From Sediminicoccus rosea (GTDB lineage: Bacteria; Pseudomonadota; Alphaproteobacteria; Acetobacterales; Acetobacteraceae): a stretch of DNA of 64,000 nt. Shown here one piece after another: positions 56,319 to 64,000 of the stretch (positions within the stretch are counted from its first letter, which is position 1; every line of letters begins with the position of its first letter). The notes beneath the pieces were generated by a model, which was given only the letters and a program-made list of their open reading frames with translations, was not told where the DNA came from and made no database searches. A program made the translations under genes and the position numbers. The DNA lies in the NCBI RefSeq assembly GCF_033547095.1, contig NZ_CP137852.1, positions 1,543,501-1,607,500 of the forward strand, read 5' to 3'.

Positions 56319-56641
56319 TGCGCGCGGCCCTCCTCATCCAGCGCGGCGGCCCTGGCGAGGCACCGCGCGAGGACCGCTTCGAACTCGATTTCGAGCCGGG
56401 CGAATCGGTCCTGGACGGGCTGCGGCGGCTGCGCGTCAGCGCCGATGCGACGCTGGCCTTTCGCTATGCCTGCCTGAACGCCAATGCCTGCAAGGAATGC
56501 ATGATGCTGCTGGACGGCCGCGTCATCTATGCCTGCACGGCCAGGCTGGAGGCGCGTGAGATGCGCCTCGCCCCCCTGCCCAACAAGCCCTTGCTGCGCG
56601 ATCTGGCCACGGTCATCGCGCCGCCCGACGAAAGGCTGTAG
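56315..56641 (+). CDS. Stand-alone 2Fe-2S ferredoxin, SdhB N-terminal-domain-like
   Basis: A 108-residue protein equivalent to only the N-terminal ferredoxin domain of SdhB. The lead-in Asp-Ala-Thr-Leu-Ala-Phe-Arg-Tyr-Ala-Cys resembles SdhB. Ligands would be Cys53, Cys59, Cys62 and Cys74, giving C-x5-C-x2-C-x11-C rather than the SdhB spacing C-x4-C-x2-C. The C-terminal domain that carries the other two clusters is absent. Start overlaps the flavoprotein stop (ATGA), so the two are almost certainly a pair. Electron partner unknown. Confidence 0.8.
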   Translation: MMRAALLIQRGGPGEAPREDRFELDFEPGESVLDGLRRLRVSADATLAFRYACLNANACKECMMLLDGRVIYACTARLEAREMRLAPLPNKPLLRDLATVIAPPDERL

Positions 56642-56647
56642 CGCGCC

Positions 56648-57598
56648 CTACTGCTTCTGCAGACCCAGGCTGCGCGCCACCTCGCCCAGCGCGTCGTATT
56701 CGGCGCGCATGGCGCGGCCCATGGCGTCGCCCACCAGCAATTCGCGGGTGGCGCCCTGCGCCTGCATCACCTCCAGGAAGCGCGGCGTGCGCGCGGCGGT
56801 GGTGAAGGTCTCGGTCAGCTTCGCCATGCGGTCGGCCGGGATGCCCTGGGGCGCGATCATCCCCCACCAGATGGTGATGGCCATTTCCGGCAGGCCGAGG
56901 CTGCCGACGCCGGAGCCCTCGGGCGCCGCCGGGCTGCCGCCTACCGTGGTCAGGAAGTAGCAGCGCGCCGTGCCCGCGCGCACCGCCGGCATGGCGCCGA
57001 CCAGCGAGCCGCCGAAGAAGGTGATGTGCCCGCCGAGGAAGGCCGGGAGCGTCTGCCCAGCGCCCTGGAAGGGCACCGTCGTCATCTGCAGGCCGAGCTG
57101 GCGGAGGATGCGCTCGACGCCGAGATGCATCACGCCGCCCAGGCCCTCATTGCCCCAGGTGTAGGTGTTGGGCCGCGCGCGGATGGCCGCGATCATGCTG
57201 GTCAGGTCGGTCGCCGGGAAATCCGGCCGCGCGCAGAGCGCGAAGGGCGAGTAGCCCACCTGGAAGACCGGCGCGATGGACTGGATGGTGTAGCGCGTGC
57301 CGAGCGTGTGCGGCGCCGAGGTGATGGGCGTGTTCCAGACGAAGCCGAGCGTATGCCCGTCGGGCCGGGCCTCGACCACCTGCTGCACGCCGATGGTGCC
57401 GCTGGCACCCGGCCGGTTCTCGACGATGATGGGCTGGCCCAGCGAGTTGCCGATGATCTCCTGCAGCGCCCGGGCGAAGATGTCGGTGCCGCCGCCCGGA
57501 TTGACGGGGACGATGATGCGGATCGGCCGGTCGGGGAAGGTCTGCGCGGCGGCAGGCAGGGCGATGCAGGCCAGCAGGGCCAGGAACCAGCGACGCAT
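56648..57598 (-). CDS. Bug/TctC-type binding protein (9)
   Basis: A 316-residue periplasmic binding protein with a Sec signal (Arg-Arg-Trp-Phe-Leu start, cleavage likely after Ala-Ala-Ala-Gln). Bug motifs Asn-Pro-Gly-Gly-Gly-Thr-Asp and Val-Glu-Asn-Arg-Pro-Gly-Ala-Ser-Gly. It is convergent with the 2Fe-2S gene (6 bp apart) and divergent from the cyclase-family gene. Ligand unknown. Confidence 0.93.
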   Translation of the reverse strand: MRRWFLALLACIALPAAAQTFPDRPIRIIVPVNPGGGTDIFARALQEIIGNSLGQPIIVENRPGASGTIGVQQVVEARPDGHTLGFVWNTPITSAPHTLGTRYTIQSIAPVFQVGYSPFALCARPDFPATDLTSMIAAIRARPNTYTWGNEGLGGVMHLGVERILRQLGLQMTTVPFQGAGQTLPAFLGGHITFFGGSLVGAMPAVRAGTARCYFLTTVGGSPAAPEGSGVGSLGLPEMAITIWWGMIAPQGIPADRMAKLTETFTTAARTPRFLEVMQAQGATRELLVGDAMGRAMRAEYDALGEVARSLGLQKQ

Positions 57599-57663
57599 GG
57601 GCTCTCTCCTTCACCGTGAAGGCTTGAGCTTGGCACGGATGCGCGCCCACGCAACCTACGGGA

Positions 57664-57691
57664 TTGTCCCATGCCGTGGGAGTCGCATAGT
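57664..57691 (+). promoter_or_regulatory. Candidate promoter for the cyclase-family gene
   Basis: TTGTCC (57664-57669), a 16-base spacer and CATAGT (57686-57691) make a weak sigma-70-type promoter reading into the gene at 57717. Confidence 0.28.
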
Positions 57692-57716
57692 GGCGGTTCA
57701 CGCCGCGGAGGATGCC

Positions 57717-58409
57717 ATGAAACTGATCGATCTGAGCCGGGAACTGCACCACAAGGCGCAGCGCCTGCCCAACCACCCGACCATCGAGGTCTATCCCTTC
57801 AGCACGCATGACGAGAAGCGCGTGGTGGATGGCTATGAGTTCTCCTCGGCCACGATGGTGCTGCACATGGGCGACCATGGCGGGACGCATGTGGATGCGC
57901 CGGTGCATTTCGACGAGACGCCGGGTGCCCTGACCATCGACCAGATGCCGCTCGAGACCTTCTTCACCGAGGCCCTCTGTCTCGACCTCACCCATGTGCC
58001 GGACAAGACGGACATCACCATCGCGCATCTGGAGGCGGCGGAGAAAGCCGCGGGCGTCAGCATCAAGCCGAAGGACACGGTGCTGCTCTACACCGGCTTC
58101 TACAAGCGCGCGGCCGGCACCGAGGGATACATCACGGATTTCCCGGGCCTGACGAAGGAGAGCGCCACCTGGCTGGGTGCGAAGGGCATCACCGCCTTCG
58201 CCGTGGAATCCGTGAGCCCCGGCCGGCCCGGGCGCAACAATTTCGAGGTGCACCATGTCTGCCGCGACATGGGCTTCACGCATTACGAGGGCGTGATCAA
58301 CATGGACAAGGTCGTAGGCAAGGGCCGCTTCCGCTTCCTGGCCATGCCCCTGAAGATCCGCGGCGGCACCGGCAGCCCGGTGCGCGCGGTGGCGATCCTG
58401 GAAGACTGA
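57717..58409 (+). CDS. Cyclase family protein (kynurenine formamidase-like fold)
   Basis: A 230-residue member of the cyclase/KynB family of metal-dependent hydrolases. The metal-binding motif His-Gly-Gly-Thr-His-Val-Asp-Ala-Pro-Val-His-Phe near residues 59-70 is intact. GGAGG lies just upstream of ATG 57717. No signal peptide. Relatives hydrolyse formyl-kynurenine, isatin or cyclic amides. Divergent from Bug 9, followed at once by the 35-bp hairpin repeat. Substrate unknown; a cyclic amide or lactone would fit the region. Confidence 0.88.
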   Translation: MKLIDLSRELHHKAQRLPNHPTIEVYPFSTHDEKRVVDGYEFSSATMVLHMGDHGGTHVDAPVHFDETPGALTIDQMPLETFFTEALCLDLTHVPDKTDITIAHLEAAEKAAGVSIKPKDTVLLYTGFYKRAAGTEGYITDFPGLTKESATWLGAKGITAFAVESVSPGRPGRNNFEVHHVCRDMGFTHYEGVINMDKVVGKGRFRFLAMPLKIRGGTGSPVRAVAILED

Positions 58410-58410
58410 T

Positions 58411-58445
58411 GGGGTCTGGGGCCCGTGGCCCCAGCCGCCAGAGGC
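58411..58445 (+). repeat. 35-bp hairpin repeat, copy B
   Basis: Second copy of the element at 41990, one base after the cyclase stop codon. The stem TGGGGCC/GGCCCCA (58417-58433) is identical, while the three-base loop differs (CGT), as expected if the stem is what matters. A T-rich run (TATTTCTT) follows. Again it sits between convergent genes and may end transcription of both. Confidence 0.6.
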
Positions 58446-58454
58446 TATTTCTTC

Positions 58455-59045
58455 CTAGGTTCCGACACTTCGGCGGGGCAGCTTCGAAAGATCCTGCGCC
58501 GCCATCCAGGCGGGCCCGCCCTGGGCGACCCAGAGGCTGGCCGCCAGCGCCGCGAAGCCGCGATGCGCGATGAGATCCGCCTCGCCGAAGGTGTTGCGCG
58601 CCGCGTTCGCGCAGATCAGCACGCCGAGATATTCGTCCTGCCAGAGGATGGGCGCGAACATCGAGGAACCCGCGCGGAAGCTCTGCAGGATCTTCACGAA
58701 GCTCGAATGCAGCGCGGTGTCGCGCAGCAGCATGGGCTGGCGCGTCTTCGCGACTTCGCCCGGATGCCCGAGCCGGATGTCCACCAGCTCGTGATACTGC
58801 TCGGGCGCGAAATTCACCGGCGCCGTGATCATGTGGTGCTGCCGGTCCGCCGTGACCATGAAGGCGACGGCCGCGGCACCGATCGTGGGCGGTGGCGATT
58901 CCCGGAAGGCATTGGGGCGCAGCGCGGCCGAGGGGTCGCCCAGCAGCGCGGGGAGGGCGCGGGTGATGGCGTAGAGCGCTTCCTCCGGTCCATGCGCTGC
59001 CGCACCCTCGGCCGCGATCCGCGCGAAGCCTGCCATCTGTTCCAT
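58455..59045 (-). CDS. GAF domain protein
   Basis: A 196-residue protein with an N-terminal helical region (Met-Glu-Gln-Met-Ala-Gly-Phe-Ala) and a GAF-like sensor domain (about 55-175): Phe-Arg-Ala-Gly-Ser-Ser-Met-Phe-Ala-Pro-Ile-Leu and Tyr-Leu-Gly-Val-Leu-Ile-Cys-Ala-Asn are typical core strands. No output domain (kinase, cyclase or DNA-binding) is fused. It starts eight bases after the enolase-superfamily gene ends, so they are probably co-transcribed; it may sense a metabolite of that enzyme. Ligand unknown. Confidence 0.78.
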   Translation of the reverse strand: MEQMAGFARIAAEGAAAHGPEEALYAITRALPALLGDPSAALRPNAFRESPPPTIGAAAVAFMVTADRQHHMITAPVNFAPEQYHELVDIRLGHPGEVAKTRQPMLLRDTALHSSFVKILQSFRAGSSMFAPILWQDEYLGVLICANAARNTFGEADLIAHRGFAALAASLWVAQGGPAWMAAQDLSKLPRRSVGT

Positions 59046-59053
59046 GCTGTTCC

Positions 59054-60169
59054 TCAGATCCTGAAGCGGTTGAGCCGTGCGGCATCGGGCGTCACGCCGA
59101 TGCCGGCACCGGCGGGAAGGCGCGCCTGCCCGGCCTCGATCACAAGGCCGGGCGCGGCGATGTCCTCGGTCAGCATGGCATGGGTGAGGCTCAGGCCCCA
59201 ATCCACCTCCGGCACCAGCGCCGCGAGATGCAGCACGGCGGCATTGCCGATGGAGGTCTCGGCGATCTTGCAGGCGAGCGTGGTCTGCATGCCGCCCTCG
59301 CGCGCCAGCGCATCGGCCGAAAGGGTAGGCAGCAGGCCGCCGAGCTTGATGGATTTCAGCCCGAAGCCGGCGGCGATGCCGCGACAGGCGGGAATGTCGG
59401 CCAGGCCGTGCAGGCCCTCGTCCACGCAGATCGGACAGTTGCTCTGCGCGGAAAGCTGCGCGAGGCCGGGCTGGTCATCATCCGGCAGCGGCTGCTCCAA
59501 ATAGTCGAGCGTGCCCTCGGGCAGGGCGGCCAGGAAGGCGAGGGCCTCGGGCAGGCGCCAGGCCATGTTGGCATCGCCGGAGAGATGCGCCCGCGGGCCG
59601 AGGGCGGCGCGCAGCTTGCGGATCATCGCCGCGTCGTCGCGCGCGTCGGGCTGGAGGCCGAGCTTCACCTTGATGTGGCGGAAGCCGCGGGCCTGGGCGG
59701 CCAGGGCCGCTTCCAGCACGGCGGCCTCGGTCGCGCCGCCGATCATGGCGATGCAGGGCGCCGCATCGCGCCGGCGCTGGCCCAGGAAGTCGCAGAGCGG
59801 CAGGCCGGCCCGGCGGGCGGCGAGGTCGAGCAGGGCGGCCTCGGCGGCGCATTTGGCCCCGGTGTTGCTGCGGATGGCGCGGTCCAGCCGGTGGGTGATC
59901 TCGGCGGGCGCGGCGAAGGGCGCGGCGAGCAGGGCTGGGGCGAGGTAGCGGCGGGCGACCTCCGCCATGCCGGCCAGGACCTCGCCCGTCATGGTGGGCG
60001 CGGCCGAAGCTTCACCCCACCCCGAGCGGCCCTCCTTGTCCTGCGCTTCGATCACCAGCGTTTCGGCATGGGTGATGGTTTCGCTGGCCAGCTTGAGCGG
60101 CTGGCGGAGCGGGATGCGCAGCGGCCAGACATGGATCGCGGTGAGGCTGAGGGGCCAGGGGGAGGTCAT
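59054..60169 (-). CDS. Enolase superfamily enzyme (MLE/dipeptide-epimerase-like)
   Basis: A 371-residue mandelate racemase/muconate lactonising enzyme-type protein. The catalytic Lys-x-Lys is Lys167-Val-Lys169, metal ligands are probably Asp199, Glu225 and Asp250, and the second-face Lys is Lys274 (Ile-Lys-Leu-Gly-Gly). These are the MLE-subgroup features. The Asp-x-Asp motif that positions dipeptides in Ala-Glu epimerases reads Asp-Trp-Gly here, so a dipeptide substrate is doubtful. GAF-protein gene follows. Downstream of glnA but separated by two hairpins, so independently transcribed. Confidence 0.85.
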   Translation of the reverse strand: MTSPWPLSLTAIHVWPLRIPLRQPLKLASETITHAETLVIEAQDKEGRSGWGEASAAPTMTGEVLAGMAEVARRYLAPALLAAPFAAPAEITHRLDRAIRSNTGAKCAAEAALLDLAARRAGLPLCDFLGQRRRDAAPCIAMIGGATEAAVLEAALAAQARGFRHIKVKLGLQPDARDDAAMIRKLRAALGPRAHLSGDANMAWRLPEALAFLAALPEGTLDYLEQPLPDDDQPGLAQLSAQSNCPICVDEGLHGLADIPACRGIAAGFGLKSIKLGGLLPTLSADALAREGGMQTTLACKIAETSIGNAAVLHLAALVPEVDWGLSLTHAMLTEDIAAPGLVIEAGQARLPAGAGIGVTPDAARLNRFRI

Positions 60170-60186
60170 GCCGACAACCTAGCAAC

Positions 60187-60219
60187 AAAAAACCCGCCGC
60201 CAATGCTGGCGACGGGTTT
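60187..60219 (-). terminator. Intrinsic terminator after glnA
   Basis: Reading on the minus strand, a 13-bp stem (one G-U pair) at 60190-60219 with a four-base loop is followed by a run of T (60192 down to 60187). This is a textbook rho-independent terminator for glnA. Confidence 0.8.
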
Positions 60220-60226
60220 GCAGGAT

Positions 60227-60246
60227 CCGGCCGCAACTGCGGCCGG
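60227..60246 (-). terminator. Second hairpin after glnA
   Basis: CCGGCCGCA and TGCGGCCGG form a perfect stem between the glnA stop codon and the main terminator. No T run follows. It may stabilise the mRNA end or assist termination. Confidence 0.45.
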
Positions 60247-60258
60247 CGCTTGAGGCCG

Positions 60259-61683
<1,425 letters not shown>

Positions 61684-61801
61684 GTCGTCTCTGTCCTGTT
61701 GCCTGCGTCCCTGTGGAAATTTCCCCGCGGGCGTTTCCCGCGCGGGCGCCGCATCGCTGGCCAGGGACGCCCCCAGGGCCAGCGTGCAGCGAAACTCGTC
61801 C

Positions 61802-61820
61802 GCGCCCTCCGGGAGGGCGC
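61802..61820 (-). promoter_or_regulatory. Hairpin in the glnB-glnA spacer
   Basis: GCGCCCTC and GAGGGCGC pair around a three-base loop, just downstream of the glnB stop codon. It could partly end transcription from the glnB promoter, letting glnA be adjusted separately. No T run follows, so it may instead be a processing or stability element. Confidence 0.4.
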
Positions 61821-61827
61821 CGCAACC

Positions 61828-62460
<633 letters not shown>

Positions 62461-63651
62461 ATGAAGCCGATGAATGAGCTGCTCTCCGCCACGGGAACGA
62501 CGATCTTCACCGTCATGTCCGCGCTCGCGGTGCAGCATGGCGCGATCAACCTGGGCCAGGGCTTCCCCGATTATGACGGCCCGCCCGACGTGCTGAAGGC
62601 GGCTGCCGACGCGCTGATGGATGGCCGCAACCAATACCCGCCGATGACCGGCGTGCCCGAGCTGCGCCAGGCCGTCGCCGCCGCCAACAAGCGCTTCTAC
62701 GGCATCGAGGTGGACCCCAATGCCGAGGTCGTCGTCACCTCCGGCGCGACCGAGGCGATCACGGCGAGCCTGATGGCCGTGCTGAACCCGGGCGACGAGG
62801 TCGTGCTGATCGAGCCGCTCTATGACACCTACGTGCCGACGGTGAAGCTGCTGGGCGCCATCCCGCGCATCGTCCGCCTCAGCCCGCCCAAGTGGGAGCT
62901 GCCGCGCGCCGAACTCGCCGCCGCCTTCGGGCCGAAGACCAAGGCCATCCTGTTCAACACGCCGATGAACCCGACGGGCAAGGTGTTCACCGCCGCCGAA
63001 CTCGCCTTCATCGCCGATCTCGTGACGCGGCATGATTGCTACGCCATCTGCGACGAGGTCTATGAGCACCTGACCTATGATGGCTGGAAGCACATCCCGC
63101 TGATGACGCTGCCCGGCATGCGCGAGCGGTCCTTGCGGATCGGCAGCGCGGGCAAGACCTTCAACCTGACCGGCTGGAAGGTGGGCTACGTCACCTGCGA
63201 CCGCGCCCTGCAGCCCAATGTGGCGAAGGCGCACCAGAACCTGACCTTCACCACGCCGCCCAACCTGCAGCGCGCCGTGGCGGTGGGCCTCGCCAAGGAT
63301 GACGCCTATTTCGCCTCGCTCGGCGCGGAGCTGGCGGCGCGGCGGGACATCCTGGCGGCTGGCCTCACGGAACTCGGCTTCCATGTTCTGCCGGCCATGG
63401 GCAGCTATTTCGTGACGGCCGATATCCGCTCCATCGGCTTCACCGGGGATGACGTGGCCTTCTGCCGCACCCTGACCGAGGAGGCGAAGGTGACGGCGAT
63501 TCCCGTGACGGCCTTCTACGCCGGCGAGAACCCGCCCAACCACTACGCCCGCTTCGCCTTCTGCAAGAATGAGAGCGTGCTGCGCGAGGCGCTGGCGCGG
63601 ATCGGCGCCTGGATGCAGGCGCGCCGCGCGGCCCAGCGCGTGGCGGGCTGA
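62461..63651 (+). CDS. Class I/II PLP-dependent aminotransferase
   Basis: A 396-residue fold-type I aminotransferase. PLP-binding Lys is Lys232 in Ser-Ala-Gly-Lys-Thr-Phe-Asn; partners include Asp198 and Tyr201 (Asp-Glu-Val-Tyr) and Asn170 (Asn-Pro-Thr-Gly). The opening (Ile-Asn-Leu-Gly-Gln-Gly-Phe-Pro-Asp) and Gln-Tyr-Pro-Pro-Met-Thr-Gly resemble the YbdL/kynurenine aminotransferase subgroup that uses methionine, glutamine or aromatic amino acids. ATG 62461 is the likely start (62470 is an alternative). Followed by tRNA-His. Confidence 0.9.
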   Translation: MKPMNELLSATGTTIFTVMSALAVQHGAINLGQGFPDYDGPPDVLKAAADALMDGRNQYPPMTGVPELRQAVAAANKRFYGIEVDPNAEVVVTSGATEAITASLMAVLNPGDEVVLIEPLYDTYVPTVKLLGAIPRIVRLSPPKWELPRAELAAAFGPKTKAILFNTPMNPTGKVFTAAELAFIADLVTRHDCYAICDEVYEHLTYDGWKHIPLMTLPGMRERSLRIGSAGKTFNLTGWKVGYVTCDRALQPNVAKAHQNLTFTTPPNLQRAVAVGLAKDDAYFASLGAELAARRDILAAGLTELGFHVLPAMGSYFVTADIRSIGFTGDDVAFCRTLTEEAKVTAIPVTAFYAGENPPNHYARFAFCKNESVLREALARIGAWMQARRAAQRVAG

Positions 63652-63682
63652 AGCCTCGGGGCGGCCCGTCGCGCGGGCCGGG

Positions 63683-63711
63683 TTGACGCAAACCGCATCG
63701 CGGGCCTATCC
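63683..63711 (+). promoter_or_regulatory. Candidate promoter for tRNA-His
   Basis: TTGACG (63683-63688), a 17-base spacer and CTATCC (63706-63711), ending 12 bases before the tRNA. The geometry is right for a stable-RNA promoter. Confidence 0.5.
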
Positions 63712-63723
63712 AGCGCCGCGTGC

Positions 63724-63800
63724 GGCGGTCGTAGCTCAGGTGGTAGAGCGCCAGGTTGTGGTCTTGGATGTCGCGGGTTCGAGTCCCGTCGATCGCCCCA
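63724..63800 (+). tRNA. tRNA-His (anticodon GTG)
   Basis: A complete 77-base tRNA. The acceptor stem includes the extra 5' G (G-1) pairing with C73, which is specific to tRNA-His. D arm GCTC/GAGC, anticodon loop TTGTGGT with GTG at 63758-63760, T arm GCGGG-TTCGAGT-CCCGT, and an encoded CCA end at 63798-63800. Confidence 0.97.
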
Positions 63801-63818
63801 TCTCTTCCCTCATCATGA

Positions 63819-64000
63819 TCATCCCAGGGCCTCGCGCCCATGCGGGGCCGTGAAGTCCAGCTCCGGCCCCACGGGCAGGATGCCGCCCGGGTTCAGCTGC
63901 CGGTGGCTGAGGTAGTAGTGCCGGCGGATATGGTCGAAATCCACCGTCGCCGCGACGCCGGGCCATTGGTAGAGCTCCCGCAGCCAGCCCCAGAGGTTGG
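63819..64000 (-). CDS. S-glutathionyl-hydroquinone reductase-like (YqjG/ECM4), C-terminal end (partial)
   Basis: Only the last 59 codons plus the stop are in the window; the gene begins beyond 64000. The tail reads Phe-Asp-His-Ile-Arg-Arg-His-Tyr-Tyr-Leu-Ser-His, then Leu-Asn-Pro-Gly-Gly-Ile-Leu-Pro-Val-Gly-Pro, the characteristic closing signature of glutathionyl-hydroquinone reductases (Xi-class glutathione transferases). These reduce glutathionyl-hydroquinones. It is convergent with tRNA-His, 18 bp apart. Confidence 0.82.
   Translation of the reverse strand, partial: NLWGWLRELYQWPGVAATVDFDHIRRHYYLSHRQLNPGGILPVGPELDFTAPHGREALG

Noticed and set aside
54663-56641. Succinate dehydrogenase (complex II)
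   Set aside because: No SdhC/SdhD membrane subunits and only the first domain of SdhB is encoded.
59054-60169. Firm call as L-Ala-D/L-Glu epimerase
   Set aside because: The catalytic residues fit the subgroup, but the Asp-x-Asp dipeptide motif is replaced by Asp-Trp-Gly, so I left the substrate open.
63569-63966. ORFs on both strands running through the tRNA-His region
   Set aside because: They overlap a structurally complete tRNA and carry no recognisable domain. The frame encoding the glutathionyl-hydroquinone reductase tail is a different one.

Overview
The window looks like ordinary chromosome from a GC-rich alphaproteobacterium. I infer Acetobacteraceae (Roseomonas-like) from four things: the very high GC, a set of orphan Bug/TctC periplasmic binding proteins, an adjacent glnB-glnA pair, and TamA/TamB. 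That placement is inference and was not computed. I see no phage, IS element, CRISPR array or rRNA. About 55 protein genes and one tRNA fill almost all of the sequence. The longest gene-free stretch is about 294 bases (upstream of glnB), so no gap exceeds 300 bases.

Layout. 1-7.2 kb: end of an M20 peptidase, an AbgT transporter and three tandem SLC13-type permeases (+ strand). 7.3-11.7 kb: Yip1 membrane protein, amidase, HyuC-like carbamoylase and a Bug protein. 11.75-18.5 kb: tamB, tamA (translation and assembly module) and an MFS transporter. 18.66-23.7 kb: a three-polypeptide biotin-dependent carboxylase, translationally coupled to a Bug gene and followed by a deacetylase/allantoinase-fold enzyme. 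23.7-27.2 kb: Bug, amidase, purC. 27.2-34.4 kb: a branched-chain-type (Liv) ABC transporter with a short-chain dehydrogenase embedded in it, followed by a Baeyer-Villiger-type monooxygenase. 34.5-43 kb: luciferase-like monooxygenase, four Bug proteins, a TRZ/ATZ-like amidohydrolase, an MFS transporter and a Rid protein. 43.1-45.2 kb: lepA and a small ORF. 45.2-53.4 kb: an apparent seven-gene unit joining an SsuABC-type transporter, an amidohydrolase and a molybdenum hydroxylase whose iron-sulfur subunit is fused to a CoxG domain. 53.6-60.2 kb: Bug, a flavoprotein with a stand-alone 2Fe-2S partner, Bug, cyclase-family hydrolase, GAF protein and an enolase-superfamily enzyme. 60.2-64 kb: glnA, glnB, an aminotransferase, tRNA-His and the end of a glutathionyl-hydroquinone reductase-like gene.

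How it fits together. Most of the window is a patchwork of scavenging cassettes: periplasmic capture (nine Bug proteins, two ABC systems) placed beside hydrolases for amides, ureides or cyclic amides, or beside redox enzymes. Many genes are joined by ATGA stop/start overlaps, which supports co-translation. Conserved housekeeping genes (tamAB, purC, lepA, glnBA, tRNA-His) are interleaved.

The best candidates for something not well described are: the CoxS-CoxG fusion operon at 45.2-53.4 kb; the Liv-SDR-BVMO unit at 27.2-34.4 kb; the flavoprotein plus solitary ferredoxin pair at 54.7-56.6 kb; and the Bug gene coupled to a minimal carboxylase at 18.7-22.8 kb.
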